Shown: positions 10,436 to 17,297 of the stretch, in pieces
Layout of the letters: every line of letters begins with the position of its first letter
Numbering within the stretch: the stretch's first letter is position 1
NCBI RefSeq assembly: GCF_004917065.1
Contig: NZ_SSYA01000001.1
Coordinates: forward strand, 247,001-311,000
Length of the DNA stretch: 64,000 nt
DNA from: Geomonas ferrireducens
GTDB taxonomy: Bacteria > Desulfobacterota > Desulfuromonadia > Geobacterales > Geobacteraceae
Direction: 5' to 3'
The notes under the pieces: generated by a model
Database searches by the model: none
What the model saw: the letters and a program-made list of their open reading frames with translations, nothing else
Told to the model about the DNA's origin: nothing
Program-made: the position numbers and the translations under genes

Positions 10436-10765
10436 ATGAAAAAAACAGTTTCGGTAATGGTCCTGGTAGCAGTTGCAGCGCTCAGCATCCTCTGCTTCGG
10501 CAGCATGGCAAGCGCAGGCGAGGAGATCAAGATGGTGGGCGTGATCACCAAAATCGAGATCGCCGGTGCCGACGCAAAAACCGCCACCGCCACCCTGAAG
10601 GACAACAAAACCGAGCAGCCCGTGGTCATCACCGTGAACGACGACCTCACCCTGGACAAGTTCAAGGACCACAGGATCGTCGAAGGGGACGAGATCCGCT
10701 GCAAGTACGAGGTTATCGACGGCAAGAACGTCTCCAAACTGTTCAGGAAAACAGCCGGCTGTTAG
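10436..10765 (+). CDS. small secreted protein of unknown function in the cytochrome cluster
   Basis: The 109-residue protein begins with a clear signal peptide (MKKTVSVMVLVAVAALSILC, predicted cleavage after SMASA). The mature part of about 80 residues is charged and beta-rich and ends with a single cysteine (KTAGC); I do not recognise a family. It has no CXXCH motif, so it is not a cytochrome. A cysteine in the signal region (LCFGS) does not form a convincing lipobox. It sits 76 bp after the porin gene and is followed by a terminator, so it is likely co-transcribed with the porin. I chose the ATG at 10436, preceded by AAAAGGAGAACGAAG. Confidence 0.75.
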   Translation: MKKTVSVMVLVAVAALSILCFGSMASAGEEIKMVGVITKIEIAGADAKTATATLKDNKTEQPVVITVNDDLTLDKFKDHRIVEGDEIRCKYEVIDGKNVSKLFRKTAGC

Positions 10766-10788
10766 TCCGACCGGGTTCCTCGTAGACG

Positions 10789-10822
10789 GCGCTGTAGTTT
10801 TCGAATTGCAGCGCTTCTTTTT
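10789..10822 (+). terminator. terminator after the small secreted protein
   Basis: GCGCTG and CAGCGC form a hairpin followed by TTCTTTTT. It separates the porin/small-protein unit from the first octaheme cytochrome gene, which has AT-rich promoter-like sequence immediately after it (10828-10865). Confidence 0.6.
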
Positions 10823-10907
10823 GGCCATATGTATATAAAATCTAATATATATAAGGCCTTAAATAGTGTTTCAGGCGGCGCCTAGCCGCTTCATCACGGG
10901 AGGTTAT

Positions 10908-12365
10908 ATGAAAGGTATTCTGGGAATTCTGGCGGGGATCGCGATGCTTGCGGCAGCCGCCCAAGGGATGGCGGCGGTCGACCATTCCGAGTTCGTTAAG
11001 GGGCCGTTCAAAAGCGGCACCGAGGTAACCAAGGTCTGCCTTGAGTGCCACGAACAGCAGGCAGCTGATTTCATGAAGACTACTCACTGGACCTGGGCCG
11101 GAACCCCGAACATGGTCAAGGGGATGGAGAAGAGCACCAAGAAGTACGGCAAGTCCAACATGATCAACTCCTTCTGCACCTCGATCCAGGGTGGCAAGGA
11201 AGGGGTGGTGCACGAGTCCTGCGGCAAGTGCCACGCAGGTTACGGCTGGACCCGTACCAACTTCGACTTCACCGACAAGACCAAGGTCGACTGCCTCGTC
11301 TGCCACGCGCAGAAGGGTAACTACACCAGGGCCGCGGTCGGGTGCGACATCGACAGCAAGAGCATCGACAAGAAGAGCATGGACCTGAACGTCGCGGCAC
11401 AGAGCGTAGGCCTGCCGGGCCGTAAGAACTGCGGCTCCTGCCACTTCTACGGCGGCGGCGGCGACGCGGTGAAAAACGCGGGTCTTGACTCCACCCTCGA
11501 GAAACCGAAGAAGTCCCAGGACGTCCACATGGGCACCAAGGAAAGCGGCGGCCAGGACATGGCCTGCCAGGCATGCCACGTCACCAAGCAGCACAAGATC
11601 GGCGGCGCCTCGAGCATGATGGCGCACTACGACACCCGCGTGAACTGTGATCAGTGCCACTCCGGCGCAAAGGCACCGCACAAGAAGGCCAAAAACGGCG
11701 CGATCATCAACAAGCACCTCGCGACCGTCGCCTGCCAGACCTGCCATATCCCGTTCTTCGCTAAAGGCCAGGCAACCAAGATGGCATGGCACTGGTCCGA
11801 TGTGGGCAAGAACATCACCGCCGAAGAACAATTCGACAAGGAAACCTTCGCCAAGCACAAGGGAACCTTCATCTGGGGCATGAACGTGAAGCCTGTCTAC
11901 GCCTGGAGCAACGGCATGGTCGAGCGCTACATGGTGGGCGAGAAGGTCAAGGATCCCAAGAAGCCGGTGATGATGATGCGTCCGGTTGGCGACATCAAGG
12001 ACCAGAAGGCCAAGATCTACCCCTACAAGCTCTACAAGGGCGACCAGCCGATGGACGCGAAGTACAAGAACCTGATCATCTTCCAGCAGTACAAGTCCCT
12101 GTGGGTCGACTACAACTGGGATAAGGCGTGCCGTCTGGGCGCAGAAGGTTCCGGCCTCCCCTACAGCGGGAAATACCAGTTCGTAAACACCGAGGCTTAC
12201 ATCGCGGCACAGCACGAGGTAGCTCCCAAGGAAGAGGCGCTGCAGTGCGGTGAGTGCCACATGGGCGGCAACCGCCTCGACTGGAAGGCGCTCGGGTACA
12301 AGGCCGACCCGATGCAGACCGGCGGCAGGTTCGCCAAGGCAGCAAAGAAGGTAGCCAAGAAGTAG
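10908..12365 (+). CDS. octaheme c-type cytochrome (tetrathionate-reductase/OTR-like family)
   Basis: The 485-residue protein has a signal peptide (about residues 1-23) and eight CXXCH heme sites at residues 44, 105, 129, 175, 220, 247, 276 and 447. A long heme-free segment precedes the last site. This count, spacing and length fit the octaheme tetrathionate reductase (OTR) family known from Shewanella, periplasmic multiheme enzymes that reduce tetrathionate, nitrite or hydroxylamine in vitro. The physiological substrate is not inferable. I chose the ATG at 10908, after GGGAGGTTAT, because it directly begins the signal peptide. The second octaheme gene lies 247 bp downstream behind a terminator; the two proteins share local motifs such as ACQTCHIP and PVYAW and are paralogues. 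Confidence 0.8.
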   Translation: MKGILGILAGIAMLAAAAQGMAAVDHSEFVKGPFKSGTEVTKVCLECHEQQAADFMKTTHWTWAGTPNMVKGMEKSTKKYGKSNMINSFCTSIQGGKEGVVHESCGKCHAGYGWTRTNFDFTDKTKVDCLVCHAQKGNYTRAAVGCDIDSKSIDKKSMDLNVAAQSVGLPGRKNCGSCHFYGGGGDAVKNAGLDSTLEKPKKSQDVHMGTKESGGQDMACQACHVTKQHKIGGASSMMAHYDTRVNCDQCHSGAKAPHKKAKNGAIINKHLATVACQTCHIPFFAKGQATKMAWHWSDVGKNITAEEQFDKETFAKHKGTFIWGMNVKPVYAWSNGMVERYMVGEKVKDPKKPVMMMRPVGDIKDQKAKIYPYKLYKGDQPMDAKYKNLIIFQQYKSLWVDYNWDKACRLGAEGSGLPYSGKYQFVNTEAYIAAQHEVAPKEEALQCGECHMGGNRLDWKALGYKADPMQTGGRFAKAAKKVAKK

Positions 12366-12390
12366 TCAAAAAGAGCAGATACGATGTGAC

Positions 12391-12417
12391 AAGGGGCGGA
12401 GCAATCCGCCCCTTTTT
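12391..12417 (+). terminator. terminator between the two octaheme cytochrome genes
   Basis: An 8-bp stem (GGGGCGGA with TCCGCCCC) and GCAA tetraloop are followed by TTTTT. It implies that the two cytochromes can be transcribed separately. Confidence 0.85.
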
Positions 12418-12525
12418 CCGTTGGGACAGCGTATTGTTACGGCGCCACCTCCCGCACTTACTTTGAGAACAAGGATCTATGCCCCTTTGTCACGATACGG
12501 ACGGGAAATAGTGCCAGCAAAAGAC

Positions 12526-12553
12526 TCGACATACCTCGGAAGAATACTAAACT
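12526..12553 (+). promoter_or_regulatory. candidate promoter of the second octaheme cytochrome gene
   Basis: TCGACA and TAAACT are separated by 16 bp, about 60 bp before the start codon and after the terminator of the first cytochrome gene. The match is moderate. Confidence 0.35.
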
Positions 12554-12612
12554 ATTAGTGCCATTTGCCGATAACATCATAGATTGCGATCAAACACACG
12601 AGGAGGGCCTTT

Positions 12613-14004
12613 ATGAGTAAGAAAAGCGTAACGGCGGTCGTGCTTTGCCTTGCCTTGGCAGCGACGGCTGCCCTGGCAGCGAGCGAACATCCCGGTAAAG
12701 AATCCATCGAGAAGAGCGGCTACAAGGGGCCTGAGACCTGTGAGGAGTGCCACCCCGGCACGTCCAAGGCCTTTCTGGATACGGTGCACTGGAAGCATGC
12801 ATCCAAGGTGACCAACGTGGACAACATCAACCCGAAGCTAGAATACGGGATGAAAAACCGCATTTACGTCATGTGCAACGGAAACGACATCGTCAACAAC
12901 CTGAAGGAGATCCCGAAGAGCCCGGTCACCGGCAAGAGCAAGTTCTCCGGATGCAACACCTGCCACCCGGGCAACCACCTCTCCGATGTCGGCAGCACCG
13001 GCCCCGCCGCAGCAGCCGCCGTCGATTGCCTGGTCTGCCACTCCACCGACTACGACTTCCGGCAGAGAAAGGCGTTTAAAAACGAAAAAGGGGAAGTGGT
13101 CATGGGGCAGGACCGCAGCACCAAGGCGGCCCTGGCCATCGGCAAGCCTACCGTCAAGAACTGCATGGTCTGTCATGAGGCGGCAGGTGGCGGCGTCATC
13201 GTGAAGCGCGGCTTCACCTTCACCAAGGATACCGATGCCCATGCCGCTAAAGGGATGGTCTGCGTTGACTGTCACAAGGCGAAGAACCATAAGATGCCTA
13301 CCGGTCACGATCCCAACAACTGGGCCAACGACGGCGTGTTCGTCTCCTGCGCCGACACCTCCTGCCACGGTGTGAAGCCGCACAAGGATGCCGACCTGAA
13401 CCGCCACAGCGCGAAGATCGCCTGCCAGACCTGTCATATCCCGCGCACCGGCGGAGCTTTCGCCAAGGACTTCACCGTGTGGGAACAGACCCCGGATAAG
13501 TTCTACGAGCCGACCACGCTGAAGAAGGAGGCGAACGAGACGACGCCGGTTTACGCCTGGTACAACGGCACGGTGAAGAACACGCCGCATTTCATCGGCC
13601 CCAAGGGGAGCAGGAAGGACGGCAAGAGCAAGATCACCCCGTTCAAGATCTTCCAGGGAAGGGCCTACTACAACAAGCAGACAGGCCAGCTTCTTTCCAT
13701 GGACTTCGCGCAGCCGATGTCCAACGGCGATACCCGCGCCGGAGTTCTCTCGGCAGCGAAGACCCTTGGCCTCAAGAACCCGGAAAAGATAGCCAAGGAG
13801 GCGGTGCCTGGTTGGCAGACGATCTACTTCGGCAGCAATCACCTGGTCACCAAGACGAAGGCGCTTTACTGTGCGAACTGTCACGCTCCCAACGGCGTGC
13901 TCAACTTCAAGGATCTTGGCTACAGCGATAAGGAGATCGTGAAGCTGACAAGCCCCGAGCTCTACATGGAGAAGGTGGCCAAAAAACAGAAGGAAGAGTG
14001 GTAG
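12613..14004 (+). CDS. octaheme c-type cytochrome with one CX4CH heme site
   Basis: The 463-residue protein has a signal peptide (cut near ALA-AS, residues 22-24). It carries seven CXXCH sites (residues 43, 114, 139, 184, 217, 271 and 420) and one expanded site, CADTSCH (246-252, CX4CH). It is a paralogue of the upstream protein: the CX4CH site occupies the place of the ordinary CDQCH there, followed in both by a conserved ACQTCHIP. Expanded CX4CH motifs are known in some multiheme cytochromes and still bind c-type heme, so eight hemes are expected. It is probably periplasmic, and the substrate is unknown. The ribosome binding site is GAGGAGGG. Confidence 0.8.
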   Translation: MSKKSVTAVVLCLALAATAALAASEHPGKESIEKSGYKGPETCEECHPGTSKAFLDTVHWKHASKVTNVDNINPKLEYGMKNRIYVMCNGNDIVNNLKEIPKSPVTGKSKFSGCNTCHPGNHLSDVGSTGPAAAAAVDCLVCHSTDYDFRQRKAFKNEKGEVVMGQDRSTKAALAIGKPTVKNCMVCHEAAGGGVIVKRGFTFTKDTDAHAAKGMVCVDCHKAKNHKMPTGHDPNNWANDGVFVSCADTSCHGVKPHKDADLNRHSAKIACQTCHIPRTGGAFAKDFTVWEQTPDKFYEPTTLKKEANETTPVYAWYNGTVKNTPHFIGPKGSRKDGKSKITPFKIFQGRAYYNKQTGQLLSMDFAQPMSNGDTRAGVLSAAKTLGLKNPEKIAKEAVPGWQTIYFGSNHLVTKTKALYCANCHAPNGVLNFKDLGYSDKEIVKLTSPELYMEKVAKKQKEEW

Positions 14005-14031
14005 GCACTCTCTTGGCAACAACGAATGAAA

Positions 14032-14062
14032 AAGGCCCTCCTGAAAAGGGGGGCCTTTTTTT
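14032..14062 (+). terminator. terminator after the second cytochrome gene
   Basis: AAGGCCC and GGGCCTT arms are followed by seven T residues. It ends the cytochrome region before the convergent methyltransferase gene. Confidence 0.8.
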
Positions 14063-14107
14063 GTTCCTGGTTATGAGCACGAAGGCCCTGAGAGTGTAGC
14101 AATCAGG

Positions 14108-14737
14108 CTACCTGCGCCCCAGGCAGAGCAGTACCGGGTAGGTGACTACCGTGCCGTTCTCTCGTTTTTTGTCTACCGTGGTGGCGGTCACCACCCGGAC
14201 GTCGGTGAGACCGCATCGAGAAAACGTATCGGTGAGAAACTCCCTGGAGAAACCGTGGTGCAGCACTCCCTTCGGGTCGTCGTGAAAGGTGCCGTCCTCG
14301 CTCTCGAGATCGGCCAAGGCGAGCCACCCGCCAGGGTTTAAGGATTGGGCAAGAGAGTTGATCAGGCTCGCCACGTCCTGCACGTGGTGCAGTGTCATGC
14401 TGCTCACAATCAGGTCGTAGCTTTGCTCAAGGTTCTGGTGTTCCAGGTCCAGCAGCATGGTGGAAACGTTGGAGAGCCCCCGCTCTTTGATTTTCCGCTG
14501 CAGAACCTCCAGCATCCCCTTGGAGCTGTCGGCGCCGGTGATCCGGCCTACCGAGGGGTGCAGCCCCAGCGTGACCAGCCCGCTGCCGCAACCGTAGTCA
14601 AGGGCTTGCATGGAGGAAGCGAGGGGAAGTTCCCGGCGCATGGCCGCCACCACCTCTTGGGCGAGCTTCAGACGACGGGGTTCCTCGTCCCATTTTTCAG
14701 CTACGGCATCGAAATCCCGCTTGTTGTCGTTTTGCAT
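14108..14737 (-). CDS. class I SAM-dependent methyltransferase
   Basis: The 209-residue protein has the Rossmann-fold methyltransferase motifs: motif I DYGCGSG (about residues 47-53), the acidic end of beta-2 in GADSS (about 68-72), and the post-motif region IVSSMTLHHVQD (about 111-122) typical of Methyltransf_11/25 proteins. The N-terminal FDAVAEKWDEEPRR is the usual opening helix. The acceptor cannot be predicted from sequence. It is a lone gene, divergent from rpsT across a 438-bp region with a 9-bp tandem array. Confidence 0.8.
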   Translation of the reverse strand: MQNDNKRDFDAVAEKWDEEPRRLKLAQEVVAAMRRELPLASSMQALDYGCGSGLVTLGLHPSVGRITGADSSKGMLEVLQRKIKERGLSNVSTMLLDLEHQNLEQSYDLIVSSMTLHHVQDVASLINSLAQSLNPGGWLALADLESEDGTFHDDPKGVLHHGFSREFLTDTFSRCGLTDVRVVTATTVDKKRENGTVVTYPVLLCLGRR

Positions 14738-15092
14738 GGCTTTGCCTCCGGGGTCGTTGGTTCTTTGGCTGATGCAGCATAGTATTCAAGAAGATGAATG
14801 TCAAGGAGAGGTGGTGCTCGCGGCGGACATGGCGGGTCCCCGGGCGGCGGGAATGGGAGGAATGGGAGGAATGGGAGGAATGGGAGGAATGGGAGGAATG
14901 GGAGGAATGGGAGGAATGGGAGGAATGGGAGGAATGGGAGGGGTGAGAGGGGTGGAGGAATAAGAGGGGTGCAGGGATGAGGGGGCGACAAAATGTTGGG
15001 GCCGGTTCTTTTTGCTGGCGTTGCAGCTGAAACAATGGTAGTGTGCCCTGTTCGCGCTGAGGATCTTTTTGCCACAGCGGGCGGTTTTGTGC
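14738..15092. other. intergenic region with tandem array between methyltransferase and rpsT
   Basis: Open frames across this region in both directions consist largely of the translated 9-bp array and are not genes. Besides the array (14851-14940) it contains only a G-rich tail (14941-14986) and no other gene. The rpsT promoter begins at 15093. Confidence 0.6.
14851..14940. repeat. perfect 9-bp tandem array, 10 copies
   Basis: Ten exact copies of gaatgggag run head to tail for 90 bp, followed by a degenerate G-rich tail. The repeat is read through in every frame (Gly-Met-Gly, Arg-Asn-Gly, Pro-Phe-Leu and others), which produces spurious open frames. Perfect identity suggests recent slippage, so copy number is probably variable between strains. 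Confidence 0.95.
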
Positions 15093-15121
15093 TTGACACA
15101 CGACGTCCCCGGTGCTATAAA
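15093..15121 (+). promoter_or_regulatory. strong sigma-70-like promoter of rpsT
   Basis: TTGACA and TATAAA are separated by exactly 17 bp, 54 bp before the rpsT start codon. It is the best consensus promoter I saw in the window, as expected for a ribosomal protein gene. Confidence 0.75.
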
Positions 15122-15175
15122 ATTCCTCTTTCCAAAAACCAAAAAGCTACATTTTTAAAATACCGGAGGTGCAGT

Positions 15176-15439
15176 TTGGCAAATCATAAATCGGCAATGA
15201 AGAGGATCAAGCAGACGGTTAAGAGGACCGAGCGCAACAAGCACGAGCGTTCTACTCTCCGTACTTTCATAAAGCGCGTCCGCGAAGCGGTTGCTACCAA
15301 GGATCAGGATGCGGCAAAGGCTGCTCTGGCTGCTGCTATCCCGGTCATCGACGGCGCTGCAACCAAGGGGATCATCCACTCCTCCAACGCTTCCAGGAAC
15401 GTCTCCCGCCTCACCAAACTGGTCAACACCCTGGCCTAA
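15176..15439 (+). CDS. rpsT: 30S ribosomal protein S20
   Basis: The 87-residue basic protein matches S20, which binds 16S rRNA in the small subunit body. It begins [20 protein letters not shown] and has the three-helix pattern with the conserved [19 protein letters not shown] near the C-terminus. The start codon is TTG at 15176, set by the ribosome binding site CGGAGGT five bases upstream; a rare start codon is also known for rpsT in E. coli. It has its own promoter and terminator and converges with holA. Confidence 0.96.
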   Translation: MANHKSAMKRIKQTVKRTERNKHERSTLRTFIKRVREAVATKDQDAAKAALAAAIPVIDGAATKGIIHSSNASRNVSRLTKLVNTLA

Positions 15440-15462
15440 CCGGTAACGGCTCGATAAAAGTA

Positions 15463-15495
15463 AAAAGGGAATGCCCAGTCGGGTATTCCCTTTTC
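15463..15495 (+). terminator. terminator of rpsT
   Basis: AAAAGGGAATGCCC pairs with GGGTATTCCCTTTT (a few wobble or mismatched positions) around AGTC, giving a hairpin followed by TTTTCT. Confidence 0.8.
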
Positions 15496-15671
15496 TAGTT
15501 TCCACCGGCTATGTCGGCCGCTCCGGCTCTGCCTCAAACTGGTCACTGCACAAGGGGGCCGGTTAGACTTCCCCCTCCCCTACCCTCCCCCTCCAGGGGA
15601 GGGAGCTAAAGCGCCTCTGCCTGCTGAAGCGCCTCTGCCTTCATTTGCCTTTCTTTCCAGCAACTGACTTC

Positions 15672-16676
15672 TTAGCGCCTGCCTTCCGGCCGTTTGCACG
15701 CTTGCATTACGAAACGCTCGAACAGGGGCTCTTCCAGACCACCTGACTTGAAGGCTATATCCAGTTCCAACATCTGCTCGAAGATCCGCTTCAGCTCAGC
15801 TGCCGTGTAGTTCTTCGCCTGCGCGGTCACCTTGCCGAGAAAATACGGGTTGATCCCGGAGGCCTTGGCGAGCTCGGACTGCGGCACCTTCCGATCCATG
15901 AGCTCGCGCACCTGCCAGAGCTGGCGGTAATGCCGAGCGACGGCACCCAATACGCGCAACGGGGCCTCACCATCCTGCAAAAGGGAGGTCAGCAGCTTGA
16001 GCGCACGGGGAAGTTCCTTGGAGCCCAGCGCATCGGTGAACTCGAAGACGCTCTCGACCTTGGTGTCAGAGACGATGGTTCTCACATCGGCAATGGTCAC
16101 CGTCTCGTTCTTGCCGCAGTAGATGCAGAGCTTCTCGATCTGGGAGACAAGCTCCTGCAGGTTGTTTCCCACGAGGTAGGCGAGAAGTTCGGCGGCGGCG
16201 GGCTCGATCTTCTTGCCGGCGGCACGCACCTCGTCGCGCACGTAGGGGCCCAGCTGATTCTCGTAGGGGCGCTTGAATTCCACAGCCTCCCCGCGCTTCT
16301 TGAACTCGGCGTAGAACTTCTTGCGGCCGTCGACCTTCTCAGCCTGCAGGATGAGACAGGTGCCGGGTGACGGGTCCTGCAAATAGGAGAGCAGTACCTC
16401 CATGGCAGCGGCGGAGAGATCTCCCCCCTTCTTCACCAGGACGACGCGTCGTTCGGCGAACATCGGGAGGGTCTGTGCCGCGCTGAACACCTCATCCCCC
16501 TTGCATTCGTTGCCGTAGAAGACGTTCAGGTTGAAGTCGCGGAACCCAGGGTCTACGGCGCGATCCATGAGTTTCTTCACGGCACGCTCGACCAGGTACG
16601 GCTCGTCGCCGTACAAAAGGTACAGGGAAGCGAGCTCCCCTTTCTCCACGGCCCTGTTGAACTCTTCCGGTTTCAT
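15672..16676 (-). CDS. holA: DNA polymerase III subunit delta
   Basis: HolA is the clamp-loader wrench that opens the beta sliding clamp. The protein (334 residues from the ATG at 16676) begins KPEEFNRAVEKGELASLYLLYGDEP, typical of delta, with a degenerate AAA+ fold and a C-terminal collar domain that ends in LEEPLFERFVMQACKR. The frame allows a GTG start two codons earlier (16682), but GAGG lies at a better distance from the ATG. The order leuS-lptE-holA matches that of E. coli. A terminator-like hairpin sits only 14 bp upstream of the start codon, so holA may be partly insulated from lptE. Confidence 0.9.
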   Translation of the reverse strand: MKPEEFNRAVEKGELASLYLLYGDEPYLVERAVKKLMDRAVDPGFRDFNLNVFYGNECKGDEVFSAAQTLPMFAERRVVLVKKGGDLSAAAMEVLLSYLQDPSPGTCLILQAEKVDGRKKFYAEFKKRGEAVEFKRPYENQLGPYVRDEVRAAGKKIEPAAAELLAYLVGNNLQELVSQIEKLCIYCGKNETVTIADVRTIVSDTKVESVFEFTDALGSKELPRALKLLTSLLQDGEAPLRVLGAVARHYRQLWQVRELMDRKVPQSELAKASGINPYFLGKVTAQAKNYTAAELKRIFEQMLELDIAFKSGGLEEPLFERFVMQACKRPEGRR

Positions 16677-16690
16677 GAACACCTCATGCG

Positions 16691-16728
16691 AAAAAAGCCG
16701 CCCACCAGCCTTATGCTGAATGGGCGGC
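16691..16728 (-). terminator. terminator or attenuator between lptE and holA
   Basis: On the minus strand GCCGCCCA pairs with TGGGCGGC and is followed by six T residues. It ends 14 bp before the holA start, leaving little room for a separate holA promoter after it. Confidence 0.7.
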
Positions 16729-16757
16729 GTTGTGGTTTGCGAACCGCGCTGAACGGA

Positions 16758-17279
16758 CTAGAAACGCTGGCTGATCTGCTGCCAGACCCGCTCGGAGAGA
16801 CGACGGCACACCTTATCTATCGCAGCATCCTCGGCATTCTGCTGCAGTGCGATGTCCGCGTTCACCGGGTAGACCTGCTGTTCGGAGAGATCCCCCTTCC
16901 AGAGCACCTTTTGCGAGCGCTGCTCACGCAGCACGGCCTGCACGGTGAGGACGGCCCGATACTCCTTTATCGCGTCCGCCGCGGTGTAGGAGACGGGCGT
17001 CGTGCCGTAGGAGACTACGGTGCCGGTGAGCTCGAGATCGGCCCGATCGGCGGGGAGGACGCGCCCGCCGGTGCGAAGCGCGAATTCATCGATCATGTGA
17101 CGGCCAAGAACCGCTTCCACACCGGCACGGTAGCTCTTGTTGGCGAAGAGGACGACGTTGACGCCATTGGCCTGCGCCAGAGGCCCGTGTTGGACAACGG
17201 GGCGGTAGCCGCAGCCGCTGAGGGCGGCGACCACGAGAAGCGCCGCGCCGATGCGGCAAAGAAGTCTGCGCGTTGACAT
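16758..17279 (-). CDS. lptE: LPS-assembly lipoprotein LptE
   Basis: LptE forms the plug of the LptD outer-membrane translocon that inserts lipopolysaccharide. The 173-residue protein has a lipoprotein signal with lipobox LSGC (cysteine near residue 23) followed by GYRP, the family hallmark, and a small alpha/beta domain. It lies between leuS (18-bp gap) and holA in the conserved gene order, which strengthens the call because LptE sequences diverge strongly. Confidence 0.88.
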   Translation of the reverse strand: MSTRRLLCRIGAALLVVAALSGCGYRPVVQHGPLAQANGVNVVLFANKSYRAGVEAVLGRHMIDEFALRTGGRVLPADRADLELTGTVVSYGTTPVSYTAADAIKEYRAVLTVQAVLREQRSQKVLWKGDLSEQQVYPVNADIALQQNAEDAAIDKVCRRLSERVWQQISQRF

Positions 17280-17297
17280 GGTACTTTTCCCCGCGCC

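Noticed and set aside
8491-10737. Long open frame of 748 codons on the minus strand across the porin gene
   Set aside because: It is antisense to a gene with signal peptide, coiled coil and barrel pattern; its Val/Gly/Asp-rich composition is typical of the complement of GC-rich codons.
14610-15142. Gly-Met, Arg-Asn-Gly or Pro-Phe-Leu repeat proteins on both strands
   Set aside because: All are translations of the 9-bp tandem array in different frames; none has an upstream signal or family resemblance.
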